60,575 bases of DNA. Source: UBA1402 sp964488495. Its GTDB lineage: Bacteria > Bacteroidota > Bacteroidia > Bacteroidales > UBA1402. This document shows, in pieces, positions 45,096-53,461 of the stretch (position 1 is its first letter; each line of letters opens with the position of its first letter). The stretch covers positions 1 to 60,575 of the forward strand of contig CAZAUQ010000006.1 in the NCBI GenBank assembly GCA_964488495.1. Reading direction: 5' to 3'. A program made the translations under genes and the position numbers. The notes beneath the pieces are model-generated. The model did not search any database. It had not been told where the DNA came from and worked only from the letters and a program-made list of their open reading frames with translations.

Positions 45096-46094
45096 TTATT
45101 TTTTTTCGATCAGACATTCAACCTTATCCGGGTGTAGGCTGAGCCGCCGCACATAATCCGGTATCTTTATCAATTTAATGCTTTGCAGGTCTTCGTTCGA
45201 TTCGATTAAATCGCGATAAGAAATGCCCAGGTGGAAATCCTCCGGTTTGACCAATGGATAATTGGACTTGCTGAGTAAAAAAGAAACCGTCACTTTCGAT
45301 GGGAAGGAACGTAAGTGCAGATTCTCGGGGAAATCCAGTCCCATAACGGGAATTTCGTAACGAACCTCAGTGAATTCTTCTACCTGCAAATGTACTCGTA
45401 CAGTAGCCTGAGAAAAATGGACGCCTTCTATGGTCTTGAGTTTTACATTCATACTGATAGAATCTTTCAGTACGGGTAATTCCAGGAGTTCGGTTTCTAC
45501 CAGCCTGAGGGTATCTAAGATGGATGAAGGAGCGTAGGCTCTTATAAATGCAGGTTGTACAGAAGGTTCATCAACCAGCATATATTGCCGTGAAAGGCCT
45601 ATCTGGGCATTCAGTTTGATGGGGAGGTCTTTTTGTTCTTTTTCGACAAAATACAGAATCAGGCTGTCCGGGCTAATCCTTAGTATCTGAGCGCTTGGTT
45701 TAAGTTTTGCAAAAAGGACAGGTTTTAGTTGTTCAAGTGGAATTCTGCTAATACCTTCTTCCGCACGCCAACGCATTAAATCAAGCTCAAGGCTGAGTTT
45801 TCGCCGGTGGGTAAAATAATTATAAAGATGACTGCCCTTGTCTCGTACGGTTACTTTTATGTTGGCAGGTAATTCATTGGTTATGAATACGTTTTCGGGT
45901 AGTTTTCCGTATTGTAAAGGAATGGATATTTCTGCTTGCGAAGTAGCCTGAGTGCTTTGAAGAAACCAAAATAAAATAGATAGCCCCAAAAACAACAGAA
46001 AAACATAAAACTCCTTGTTCTTGTTCAAAAACAGGAGATTATATGTTTTTCTGAAAAATTTTCGGACCAGGGTCCATTTTTTTTTGAAATCCAT
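45096..46094 (-). CDS. YbbR-like domain protein, membrane-anchored
   Basis: A 332-residue protein with one N-terminal transmembrane helix (about 28-46, EFYVFLLFLGLSILFWFLQ) and several beta-rich YbbR-like repeats (about 50-325; IPLQYGKLPENVFITNELPANIKVTVRDKG is the first). YbbR repeats in other phyla bind and activate the c-di-AMP synthase CdaA; in Bacteroidota the cyclase gene is not adjacent, so this role is only a suggestion. It overlaps yajC by one base. Confidence 0.85.
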   Translation of the reverse strand: MDFKKKWTLVRKFFRKTYNLLFLNKNKEFYVFLLFLGLSILFWFLQSTQATSQAEISIPLQYGKLPENVFITNELPANIKVTVRDKGSHLYNYFTHRRKLSLELDLMRWRAEEGISRIPLEQLKPVLFAKLKPSAQILRISPDSLILYFVEKEQKDLPIKLNAQIGLSRQYMLVDEPSVQPAFIRAYAPSSILDTLRLVETELLELPVLKDSISMNVKLKTIEGVHFSQATVRVHLQVEEFTEVRYEIPVMGLDFPENLHLRSFPSKVTVSFLLSKSNYPLVKPEDFHLGISYRDLIESNEDLQSIKLIKIPDYVRRLSLHPDKVECLIEKK

Positions 46095-46450
46095 TATTTT
46101 GAAGGGTTGGCAGCAGGTTCGCCAGCAGCGAATACCGCTGTTTTCTCTATACGTATACGAACATTTTCCGAGATTTCAACTATAAAAGCATCGTCCTTAA
46201 TGTCGCGAATTTTGCCGTAAATTCCGCCGGAGGTTACTACGCGGTCACCTACCTGCAGGGCGGCACGGGCTTTTTGAATTTCTTTTTGTTTCTTGTTTTG
46301 CGGGCGGATCATAAACAACCAGATAACCACAAAAATCAAAATAAGCGGCAAGAATTGCATAAAACCACTTTTGGGTGCTTGGGCAGCCGTTTCAGTACCC
46401 GCCTGGGTAGCTGTCTCGGCAACAGCTTGTAATAAAATAAATAAATTCAT
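46094..46450 (-). CDS. yajC: Preprotein translocase subunit YajC
   Basis: A 118-residue small membrane protein. A first hydrophobic stretch (residues 2-8) and an Ala/Thr/Gln-rich segment precede the transmembrane helix (about 31-47, FLPLILIFVVIWLFMI). The diagnostic RPQNKKQKEIQKARAALQVGDRVVTSGGIYGKI follows. YajC associates with SecDF in protein export. It lies 25 bases behind nusB. Confidence 0.94.
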   Translation of the reverse strand: MNLFILLQAVAETATQAGTETAAQAPKSGFMQFLPLILIFVVIWLFMIRPQNKKQKEIQKARAALQVGDRVVTSGGIYGKIRDIKDDAFIVEISENVRIRIEKTAVFAAGEPAANPSK

Positions 46451-46475
46451 AACAATTGAGATTAAAAATTAAAAA

Positions 46476-47402
46476 TCAGGCTTTAAATAATTTGTTTTCT
46501 TTTTTAAGTTCCTGGACTATATGATCCAGGGTCCCGTTGATAAATAAACCACTTTTTTCGGTGCTGTAGCTTTTGGCAATATCAATGTACTCATTAAAAC
46601 TGACACTTAGAGGAATATTTTCTATTTCCAAAATTTCGGCCAGGGCTACTTGCAAAATAATTAAGTCCATAAGGGCCAGGCGTTCCAGCTCCCAGTTTTG
46701 AACAGCTTCGGTAATTATACTTCTGTATTCTTCGGCATGCTTAATGGAAGCCCTGAATAAATCAAGCGCGAACTGACGGTCGCTTTCGTCTTTGTACATG
46801 GGTAAAAGCGCCTGGCTTGCGCCTTTGTCCTGCTCAAAGCGCTTGATGGTTTTCAGTACGAAAGTAAGAACAATGTTCAAATCGTCGTTCCAATAGATGG
46901 ATTGCTCTTCCATGGCTTCTTCCAGATAACTATTGTTTTGGATGATTTGTTTGAATATTTTGCGCCAGATTTCTTTGTCGGCTTCGTAGCTGTTGTTTTC
47001 AGCTTGCATATATTCAATGTAAAAGGGAGCAGCCTGAATCTGATCGTACATTTTTTTTATCAATCCCTCGTAGGGAGCCCAGGATAATTTTCTGTTGTTT
47101 ATCTCATGTTTGAAGCAGGTATTTTGCCTGAGTTGAGCCAAAAAAGCATTGTTGACAAAACGTAAATTCGGATTTTGTTCCTCCGGACTGGGCAGGTATT
47201 TACTGCGGGCCAGGTCGATGCGTTGTTCGGCATAATAACTAATATCCGAAACCAGCAACAAAAGATATAAATACAGATCATAGGTTTTTTCTAAACTAAA
47301 AAATAATTCCTTTTCGGCTTTTGCCAGGTTTTCGTTGTTGTTCTGGTGACATGCATACACCATTTGCAATACCTTGGTACGAATAAGAACGCGGTTGATC
47401 AT
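46476..47402 (-). CDS. nusB: Transcription antitermination factor NusB (long Bacteroidota form)
   Basis: A 308-residue protein. The C-terminal 140 residues are the NusB all-helical domain (FALDLFRASIKHAEEYRSIITEAVQNWELERLALMDLIILQVALAEIL, SVSFNEYIDIAKSYSTEKSGLFINGTLDHI). The N-terminus begins with the conserved INRVLIRTKVLQMVYA, followed by an inserted helical region, so the protein is about twice the E. coli size. The ATG at 47402 is chosen; an upstream start would add ten residues and run into the promoter. It heads the operon nusB-yajC-ybbR-coaE-DUF5606. Confidence 0.92.
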   Translation of the reverse strand: MINRVLIRTKVLQMVYACHQNNNENLAKAEKELFFSLEKTYDLYLYLLLLVSDISYYAEQRIDLARSKYLPSPEEQNPNLRFVNNAFLAQLRQNTCFKHEINNRKLSWAPYEGLIKKMYDQIQAAPFYIEYMQAENNSYEADKEIWRKIFKQIIQNNSYLEEAMEEQSIYWNDDLNIVLTFVLKTIKRFEQDKGASQALLPMYKDESDRQFALDLFRASIKHAEEYRSIITEAVQNWELERLALMDLIILQVALAEILEIENIPLSVSFNEYIDIAKSYSTEKSGLFINGTLDHIVQELKKENKLFKA

Positions 47403-47429
47403 TATGAAATATACAAAAAAACAATGCCA

Positions 47430-47437
47430 CAAAGATA
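47430..47437 (-). promoter_or_regulatory. Putative -7 box of nusB
   Basis: Minus-strand TATCTTTG, an exact TAnnTTTG, 27 bases before the ATG at 47402. Confidence 0.45.
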
Positions 47438-47455
47438 ATATATTTTACTAAGAAG

Positions 47456-47488
47456 ATTGCATCCTAAAAATATTATGTCTAATTTTGA
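47456..47488 (+). promoter_or_regulatory. Putative promoter of the DUF3276 gene
   Basis: ATTG (47456-47459), 21 bases, then TAATTTTG (47481-47488), an exact -7 box, 57 bases before the ATG at 47546. The -33 box has one mismatch. Confidence 0.5.
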
Positions 47489-47545
47489 AATCCGATCTAA
47501 AGCAACTCTGGTTGAACCTTTTATCGATTTTATTTATGTAATACC

Positions 47546-47932
47546 ATGAAAACAGACACAGAGGATACTAAGAAAGTAGACAAAGACATCGTTTATAACA
47601 AAACAGTAAAAGCAGGTAAACGCATCTATTATTTTGATGTAAAGAAAAGCCGAAATAACGAAATGTATATGGCGATTACCGAAAGTAAAAAAATTGTAAG
47701 CGGCGATTTACTCACTCCGGATATAAGTTTCGAGAAACATAAAATATTTCTTTATCACGAAGATATGTCCAATTTTGCCGAAGCTCTTCTTCAGGTGACC
47801 CAATTCATTAAAGAAAGACAAGCACCACCTCCGCCCCGGGAACAATATTGGAAAAAGAGGGAAGAAGCCGACCAAAGTAGTCTGGATGAGGACGACCACC
47901 TTAAGGATTTAAGCAACTCCGGAGATCAATAG
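47546..47932 (+). CDS. DUF3276 (PUR-alpha-like) nucleic-acid-binding protein
   Basis: A 128-residue protein. Residues 18-95 form a Pur-alpha-type module (TVKAGKRIYYFDVKKSRNNEMYMAITESKK, FEKHKIFLYHEDMSNFAEALLQVTQFI), known from spirochaete and Bacteroidota proteins to bind single-stranded DNA or RNA. The C-terminal 35 residues are polar and acidic. It is divergent from nusB and stands alone before rplY. Confidence 0.87.
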   Translation: MKTDTEDTKKVDKDIVYNKTVKAGKRIYYFDVKKSRNNEMYMAITESKKIVSGDLLTPDISFEKHKIFLYHEDMSNFAEALLQVTQFIKERQAPPPPREQYWKKREEADQSSLDEDDHLKDLSNSGDQ

Positions 47933-47956
47933 AGGCTAAAAATTTCACAGGTAGTG

Positions 47957-47987
47957 TTTGTTGCTATAAATCTTTTAATTACCTTTG
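47957..47987 (+). promoter_or_regulatory. Promoter of rplY
   Basis: TTTG (47957-47960), 19 bases, then TACCTTTG (47980-47987): both boxes match. The leader to the ATG at 48067 is about 73 bases, long enough for a regulatory structure, though I see no obvious stem. Confidence 0.72.
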
Positions 47988-48066
47988 CGCCGCTTTTGAC
48001 TAAACCCGTGTGATGGGAAAATTTAAAAGCCTGTTTTAAATTTTTGAGTAACACAATTCAATCACA

Positions 48067-48657
48067 ATGAAAACTTTAGAACTTAATGGCAGCCCGAGAG
48101 CCGATTTCGGGAAAAAAGCCTCAAAAAACGTTCGCAATAGCGGTAACGTACCCTGTGTGCTTTACGGAGGTGAAGAAAACCTGCATTTCCAGGTTAAAAA
48201 AGAAGATTTGCGCGCTTTACTTATTACTCCTGCAGTTCATCTGGTAAAACTTAGCATTGCAGACAAGGCTTATATGTCAATACTGCAGGACGTACAGTAT
48301 CATCCTGTCAGCGATGATCCTCTGCATCTTGATTTTTTGCAAATATTCGAAGATAAACCCATCGTAATTGAAGTTCCGGTCAAACTTAATGGTTTGGCAG
48401 CCGGTGTTAAGGGGGGCGGTAAATTGAGTCTGGATATGCGTAAACTCAAAGTGAAAGCTTTGTATAAATACATTCCTGATTTTCTGGAGATTGACATCAC
48501 CAACTTAGAGCTGGGCAAAACAGTACAGGTGGGTGACCTCAAGTTTGACAATATGGAACTGATGAACGCCAAAAATGCTGTGGTTTGTGCCGTCAAACTG
48601 ACTCGTGTAGCCAGAGGTATAGCTGCTGCTACTTCTACAGGTCCGTCCGAAAGCTAA
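48067..48657 (+). CDS. rplY: Large-subunit ribosomal protein bL25 (CTC form)
   Basis: A 196-residue bL25 with the 5S-rRNA-binding N-terminal domain (MKTLELNGSPRADFGKKASKNVRNSGNVPCVLYGG) and the longer C-terminal beta domain of the CTC type (FEDKPIVIEVPVKLNGLAAGVKGGGKL ... LEIDITNLELGKTVQVGDLKF). It heads a plus-strand group with pth and an S4-domain gene. Five bases separate it from pth. Confidence 0.95.
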   Translation: MKTLELNGSPRADFGKKASKNVRNSGNVPCVLYGGEENLHFQVKKEDLRALLITPAVHLVKLSIADKAYMSILQDVQYHPVSDDPLHLDFLQIFEDKPIVIEVPVKLNGLAAGVKGGGKLSLDMRKLKVKALYKYIPDFLEIDITNLELGKTVQVGDLKFDNMELMNAKNAVVCAVKLTRVARGIAAATSTGPSES

Positions 48658-48662
48658 ACAGA

Positions 48663-49226
48663 ATGAAATACCTGATTGCTGGTTTGGGAAATATTGGTGA
48701 GACCTATCAACATACCCGACATAACATCGGATTTGACATATTGGACGCTTTCTCGGAAGCGTCCAATCTTGTTTTTGAGCAAAAGCGTTATGGCGCAGTG
48801 GCAGAAGGCCGGCTCAAGAACAAGCAGTTTGTTTTGCTGAAACCCTCCACATATATGAATCTCAGCGGTAACGCCGTGCGTTATTGGCTACAGGCCGAAA
48901 AAATTCCCTTGGAAAATTTGCTGGTAGTGGTGGATGATCTGGCGCTGCCTTTTGGCAGAATACGCCTGCGCCCTGACGGAGGTAATGCCGGTCACAACGG
49001 ACTAAGTCACATTCAGGAGAGCCTGGGTACCGAAAAATACGCCCGTTTGCGTTTCGGCATAGGCAATGATTTTCCTCCGGGAACTCAGGTAGATTATGTG
49101 TTAAGCGGCTGGACTGCCGAACAATTGGAAACATTACCCGAGAGGATAAATCAGGCTGTAGAAATAATCCAAAGCTTTTGCCTGACCGGCATTCAGCTTA
49201 CCATGACCAGGTACAACCGTAAATAA
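48663..49226 (+). CDS. pth: Peptidyl-tRNA hydrolase
   Basis: A 187-residue Pth that frees tRNA from prematurely released peptidyl-tRNA. It shows AGLGNIGETYQHTRHNIGFD with the conserved Asn and the catalytic His, LLKPSTYMNLSG, and VVDDLALPFGRIRLRPDGGNAGHNGL with the catalytic Asp region. The ATG at 48663 is used; the open frame extends 26 codons upstream inside rplY but is not conserved. Its pairing with rplY is a common bacterial gene order. Confidence 0.96.
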   Translation: MKYLIAGLGNIGETYQHTRHNIGFDILDAFSEASNLVFEQKRYGAVAEGRLKNKQFVLLKPSTYMNLSGNAVRYWLQAEKIPLENLLVVVDDLALPFGRIRLRPDGGNAGHNGLSHIQESLGTEKYARLRFGIGNDFPPGTQVDYVLSGWTAEQLETLPERINQAVEIIQSFCLTGIQLTMTRYNRK

Positions 49227-49228
49227 AC

Positions 49229-49618
49229 ATGGAACACAGCGTACGCATTGACAAATGGCTGTGGTCTGCCCGTATCTACAAGACCAGAACACTGGCCACC
49301 GATGCCTGTCGCAAAGGCCAGGTAAGTATAGCCGGGCAAAAAGTAAAACCCTCAAGAATGGTGAGCGAAGGTGAAATACTCAGCGTACGCAAAAATCCTA
49401 TTACTCTGACGCTTAAAATACTGAGCCCTATTCAGAACCGAGTTTCCGCAAAATTAATTTCGGAGGTCCTGTTGGATCTGACTCCTGCCGAAGAATTCGA
49501 TATGCTTGAATTGGCACAGATTGCGAGCTTTGGCAAGCGAACTGCCGGCAGCGGCCGTCCTACCAAAAAGGAACGTCGTGACCTGGAAAGTTTTTTGGAC
49601 AGCGACGAGGAGTCATAA
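49229..49618 (+). CDS. S4-domain RNA-binding protein (Hsp15-like)
   Basis: A 129-residue protein with an S4 RNA-binding domain at residues 3-65 (VRIDKWLWSARIYKTRTLATDACRKGQVSIAGQKVKPSRMV). The C-terminal helix-rich tail includes FGKRTAGSGRPTKKERRDLESFL, as in Hsp15/HslR homologues, which bind stalled 50S subunits carrying peptidyl-tRNA. It starts two bases behind pth, and both fit rescue of blocked ribosomes. Confidence 0.9.
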   Translation: MEHSVRIDKWLWSARIYKTRTLATDACRKGQVSIAGQKVKPSRMVSEGEILSVRKNPITLTLKILSPIQNRVSAKLISEVLLDLTPAEEFDMLELAQIASFGKRTAGSGRPTKKERRDLESFLDSDEES

Positions 49619-49662
49619 TAATAAGACCCGATCAGTTCAAAGCATATGGCAATAAGCTAAAA

Positions 49663-50190
49663 TCAGGGGGCAATCAGCTGAAATACAGCAATATCTTTGT
49701 ATTTTTCCAGCCCCATATTCCAATCTTTCAGCAGACCGCTTTGCTCAAAACCCAGTTTGCCAAAAAGAGCCAGGCTGCCTGTGTTTTCAACAGGGATATA
49801 GGCATATAGCTGATGAATGTGCAGAAAACCAAAAGCGAATTCTGTCAGCAGTTTCAAAGCCTGAGTGGCATAACCCTTGCGCTGATACGCCCTGTCAATC
49901 AGAATGCCTGCGCCGGCGCGGTTGTGGTATGGGTCAAAATCGTATAGATCAATAGTGCCAATTATACATTCTTCCTTTTTGTTTTCTATCATAAAACGCA
50001 ATTGCCTGGAAACAAAAATGTTTTGTTCTGCCTGACTTATGTATTGAAGCAGGGTGTATTTAGAAAAAGGCGAAAGAGTGCTGCCGTATTGCCAGAGATC
50101 GGGGTCGTTTTCGCAGCGGTAGAGGAATTCCAGGTCTTCGGGTTCGGGCGCTCGTAAACGCAGTTGCTCGTTTTGCAGGAAAGTTTTCAT
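49663..50190 (-). CDS. GNAT family N-acetyltransferase (RimJ/RimL-like)
   Basis: A 175-residue acetyltransferase of the Acetyltransf_3 group. It begins with LRLRAPEPEDLEFLYRCENDPDLWQYG. The central strand is CIIGTIDLYDFDPYHNRAGAGILID, the acetyl-CoA pyrophosphate loop is RAYQRKGYATQAL, and the C-terminal segment is YAYIPVENTGSLALFGKLGFEQSG. Substrates range from ribosomal proteins to spermidine or amino sugars; none can be chosen. It lies 11 bases downstream of a small membrane protein in a recR-led operon. Confidence 0.88.
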   Translation of the reverse strand: MKTFLQNEQLRLRAPEPEDLEFLYRCENDPDLWQYGSTLSPFSKYTLLQYISQAEQNIFVSRQLRFMIENKKEECIIGTIDLYDFDPYHNRAGAGILIDRAYQRKGYATQALKLLTEFAFGFLHIHQLYAYIPVENTGSLALFGKLGFEQSGLLKDWNMGLEKYKDIAVFQLIAP

Positions 50191-50201
50191 GGTTTTGGGT
50201 A

Positions 50202-50666
50202 TTATTTCAGATCGTTTTCGTCTTCATGATCGTTTAAATCCAGTTCTTTTATTACCTGCCCTTTGACCGGAATGCAAAACAAAAAGAAGAGCATGGTCAT
50301 CATAAAAAAGATCAGAGCGTTGGGCATGGTGGTGAAAACCCTGAGAAAAAGAGCAAAAAGAGCAATTAGACTAAAAGCGTACATTCTTGCAGAAGCCGCT
50401 TTCTGATAGGCCGGCAGACGTTCTTCCATCGTTTTTTCAAGGCGTATTGCCCTGGTTTTGTGATGGAACCAGCGCAGGCTAAAAGGCACGCCAATCAAAA
50501 ACAAAAGAATGCAAAAGCTTTGAAAAGACAGGGAGAACTCTTGTGACAACAAAAGCGGCTGTTGTGGAAAAAAATATGCCAAAAGGCCTAAAAGAAGGAG
50601 TATGCCGACACTGAGCGCAAATTGTAAGCGTAGTTTCTTTAGCACAAGATTAAGAGCAGCTTCCAT
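50202..50666 (-). CDS. Small membrane protein of the recR operon
   Basis: A 154-residue predicted inner-membrane protein with four hydrophobic segments (about 14-32, 42-62, 96-112 and 116-132), a basic stretch between the second and third (FHHKTRAIRLEKTMEERLPAY), and an acidic C-terminal tail. The ATG at 50666 follows the recR stop after one base; the longer open frame upstream is only recR read out of frame. The family occurs between recR and a GNAT gene in other Bacteroidales; function unknown. Confidence 0.78.
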   Translation of the reverse strand: MEAALNLVLKKLRLQFALSVGILLLLGLLAYFFPQQPLLLSQEFSLSFQSFCILLFLIGVPFSLRWFHHKTRAIRLEKTMEERLPAYQKAASARMYAFSLIALFALFLRVFTTMPNALIFFMMTMLFFLFCIPVKGQVIKELDLNDHEDENDLK

Positions 50667-50667
50667 A

Positions 50668-51282
50668 TCAGGAGGTTTTAAAAGGAATACGATTAAGAAT
50701 GGAACGTCCCAGTGTGATTTCGTCGGCATATTCCAATTCATCGCCCACAGAAATTCCCCGGGCAATGACGGTAATTCGCAGAGGATAAGTACTGATTTTC
50801 CGAAATATGTAAAAGGAGGTGGCATCGCCTTCGGCAGTAGCCGAAAGAGCCAGAATGATTTCGCTGATCCGGCCCTGGGCAACCCGTTCCACCAATGAAT
50901 TGATTTCAAGATCAGAAGGCCCAATGCCGTCCATGGGGGATATCAGGCCTCCCAGTACATGGTAAAGGCCGTTGTATTGCCTGGTTTGTTCAATGGCCAT
51001 TACTTCGCGCACATTCTCTACTACGCAAACAGTGGAGGCATCCCGTCTGGGATTGCTGCAAATCAGGCATTCTTCGTCGTCAGAAATATTGTGGCAAGTC
51101 TTGCAATAGGCGATTTCATTTTTCAGGCGTATCAGGGTGTTGCCAAAATGATGCACATCTTCTTTGTTCTGACGCAAAAGATGCAACACCAGACGCAAGG
51201 CGGTTTTCCTGCCTATACCGGGCAGACTGGAAAAAGCCTGCACGGCTTCTTCCAATAAAACGGAGGGGTAGATTTGATCCAT
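50668..51282 (-). CDS. recR: Recombination mediator RecR
   Basis: A 204-residue RecR, which works with RecF and RecO to load RecA on gaps. It has an N-terminal helix-hairpin-helix (FSSLPGIGRKTALRLVLHLL), a four-cysteine zinc finger (CKTCHNISDDEECLIC), a Toprim domain (TVCVVENVREVMAIEQTRQYNGLYHVLGG) and a C-terminal Walker-B-like region (SEIILALSATAEGDATSFYI). The ATG at 51282 is chosen from the conserved start MDQIYPSVLLEEAV; upstream codons overlap the divergent promoter region. Confidence 0.95.
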   Translation of the reverse strand: MDQIYPSVLLEEAVQAFSSLPGIGRKTALRLVLHLLRQNKEDVHHFGNTLIRLKNEIAYCKTCHNISDDEECLICSNPRRDASTVCVVENVREVMAIEQTRQYNGLYHVLGGLISPMDGIGPSDLEINSLVERVAQGRISEIILALSATAEGDATSFYIFRKISTYPLRITVIARGISVGDELEYADEITLGRSILNRIPFKTS

Positions 51283-51343
51283 TTTAAATCGAATACTGAC
51301 AGGCAAAAGTACGTTCAAATCCTCAATTTTAAAAATAAACCCG

Positions 51344-51351
51344 TATTTTTG
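51344..51351 (+). promoter_or_regulatory. Putative -7 box of the symporter gene
   Basis: TATTTTTG, an exact TAnnTTTG, 18 bases before the ATG at 51370. It supports that start against the longer upstream open frame. Confidence 0.42.
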
Positions 51352-51369
51352 CAGCTTATTCAGAAGCTT

Positions 51370-52824
51370 ATGAATGAATTTCTTGTGCTGGGGCTGGTAT
51401 TGGCTTATTTCGGATTGCTCTTGCTGATATCTATCTTATCCAAAGGATCTGACCAAAACAACAACGCTTTTTTTCTTGGAGAACGCAAATCACCCTGGAT
51501 AGTAGTAGCCATAGGTATGATTGGCGCTTCGATCTCGGGAGTGACTTTTGTTTCAGTCCCGGGCATGGTACGCGAAAACAGCTTTTTGTACATGCAAACG
51601 GTGTTAGGATTTTTTGTTGGTTATGTTTTGATTGCCCGCATCTTACTGCCGGTTTATTACCGGCTGAATGCTCCCAGTATATATGTCTATCTGAAACAAC
51701 GCTTTGGAAAGTATTCCTATAAAACAGGTGCTGCCTTTTTTTTGTTGTCCAAAACTATTGGAGCGGCTGCCCGTCTGTATGTGATGGCTATTGTTTTGCA
51801 AGTATTTGTCCTTGAAAAATGGGGGGTGCCCTTTGCCCTTACTGCAGCTCTTATCATAGCCATGATTTGGATTTATTCTTCGCGCAACGGCATCAAAACG
51901 ATAGTGTGGACAGATATGCTTCAGACTATTTGTTTATTGACAGCCATGGTATTGATAATAATACAACTGACAAAAAGCCTGCAACCCGAAAGCGGTTCTG
52001 TCTGGGGGCTAATGAAGGCCAGTCCCTATATGAAAATGTTTGAGTTCGAAGACTGGCACAGCAAGCAACACTTTGTCAAACAATTTTTCAGCGGCATTTT
52101 TATTGCATTGGTCATGACGGGTCTGGATCAGGACATGATGCAAAAAAACCTGAGCATTCCCAATCTGAAAAAAGCAAAAAGAAATATTTATACTTACGGT
52201 TTTGCCTTTATTCCGGTCAATTTTTTATTTCTGAGTCTGGGAGTCTTGTTGTTATTGTTTGCTCAAAAAAATCAGTTGGAACTGCCGCTTTTGTCTGACG
52301 ACATTTTGCCGTTCATTTCCACCGGATCATATTTAGGGCTGGATGCAAGTATCTTTTTCATTATTGGCATAATCTCAGCCGCTTTTTCAAGCGCAGACTC
52401 AGCCCTGACTTCGCTGACTACTTCGTTTTGTGTGGATATACTGGACCGCAGGGACGATGTCCGCCTGCGCAAATGGGTGCATTTGCTGATTTCGATCTTT
52501 TTTCTGTTTATCATTCTGATTTTTAAAGCAGTAAACAACCGCAGCCTGATCGATGCCATATACGTGATTGCCGGCTATACCTACGGGCCTTTACTGGGTT
52601 TATTTACTTATGGCCTGTTCAGCAAGAAGCCGGTCAGGGATAAGTGGGTGCCTTATATTGCTTTAAGCGCGCCTTTGCTGAGTGCTTTTCTTCAATTTAT
52701 CTCGAGCCGCTATTGGTCATATTCCATGGGTTACGAGCTCCTGATGCTTAATGGTGGGCTGACACTTCTGATGTTGTGGCTCAGCGGTAAAACCTTGCAT
52801 CCGGATCGGCAGCTTATTCAATAA
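51370..52824 (+). CDS. Sodium/solute symporter (SSS family)
   Basis: A 484-residue membrane protein with about 13 helices and the LeuT-like SSS fold. Family marks are FFLGERKSPWIVVAIGMIGASISGVTFVSVPGMV in the first discontinuous helix region, YKTGAAFFLLSKTIGAAARLYV, MTGLDQDMMQKNLS, and IIGIISAAFSSADSALTSLTTSFCVD, which holds the second sodium-site serines. Known substrates of relatives include sugars, sialic acid, proline and nucleosides; the sequence does not select one. Confidence 0.92.
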   Translation: MNEFLVLGLVLAYFGLLLLISILSKGSDQNNNAFFLGERKSPWIVVAIGMIGASISGVTFVSVPGMVRENSFLYMQTVLGFFVGYVLIARILLPVYYRLNAPSIYVYLKQRFGKYSYKTGAAFFLLSKTIGAAARLYVMAIVLQVFVLEKWGVPFALTAALIIAMIWIYSSRNGIKTIVWTDMLQTICLLTAMVLIIIQLTKSLQPESGSVWGLMKASPYMKMFEFEDWHSKQHFVKQFFSGIFIALVMTGLDQDMMQKNLSIPNLKKAKRNIYTYGFAFIPVNFLFLSLGVLLLLFAQKNQLELPLLSDDILPFISTGSYLGLDASIFFIIGIISAAFSSADSALTSLTTSFCVDILDRRDDVRLRKWVHLLISIFFLFIILIFKAVNNRSLIDAIYVIAGYTYGPLLGLFTYGLFSKKPVRDKWVPYIALSAPLLSAFLQFISSRYWSYSMGYELLMLNGGLTLLMLWLSGKTLHPDRQLIQ

Positions 52825-52846
52825 TACATTTCAAATAATAGTAAAG

Positions 52847-53461
52847 ATGGAAATTAGCAGTGCAAGATTTGTAATAAGTAGTACTTCGGTTGATAAATGT
52901 CCCAAGGATGCTTTGCCCGAATTTGCCTTTATTGGCCGTTCCAATGTGGGAAAATCGTCCTTGATCAATATGTTGCTGAATCAAAAGAATTTAGCCAAGA
53001 CCTCCTCGACTCCGGGTAAAACCCTGCTGATCAATCATTTTTTAGTAAACGAAGCCTGGTATCTGGTGGATTTGCCCGGTTATGGTTATGCCAGGGTTTC
53101 CATCAGGCAAAGAGAGCAATTGCACCATATGATCAGCGATTACGTCTTGAAAAGGTCAAATTTACAATGCGTATTTGTATTGCTCGATGCCAGACATCAG
53201 CCACAGGAAATCGATCTCGATTTTCTGGAATTTTTAGGAGAAAATCAGGTGCCTTTTGCCCTGGTGTTTACCAAAACAGATAAATGTAAAAAAGCGGAAT
53301 TGAATCTCAACATCGAAAACTATCGAAAGTGTCTGCTCGAAAGCTGGGAAAGCCTGCCTCCGCTCTTTTTGAGTTCAGCCGAAAAAAAACAGGGCAAAAC
53401 AACGTTGTTGAATTATTTTATGCAAATTTTGAAGGATTTATCCAGCCAGGGTTTGGAATAA
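52847..53461 (+). CDS. engB: Ribosome-assembly GTPase EngB (YsxC/YihA)
   Basis: A 204-residue GTPase required for 50S assembly in many bacteria. The G1 loop is GRSNVGKSS (30-38), followed by the switch-region G2 segment STPGKT, G3 DLPGYGYA, G4 TKTDK and G5 SSAEK. It lies 22 bases after the symporter gene on the same strand. Its last 49 bases overlap the 3' end of the convergent PAP2 gene. Confidence 0.95.
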   Translation: MEISSARFVISSTSVDKCPKDALPEFAFIGRSNVGKSSLINMLLNQKNLAKTSSTPGKTLLINHFLVNEAWYLVDLPGYGYARVSIRQREQLHHMISDYVLKRSNLQCVFVLLDARHQPQEIDLDFLEFLGENQVPFALVFTKTDKCKKAELNLNIENYRKCLLESWESLPPLFLSSAEKKQGKTTLLNYFMQILKDLSSQGLE

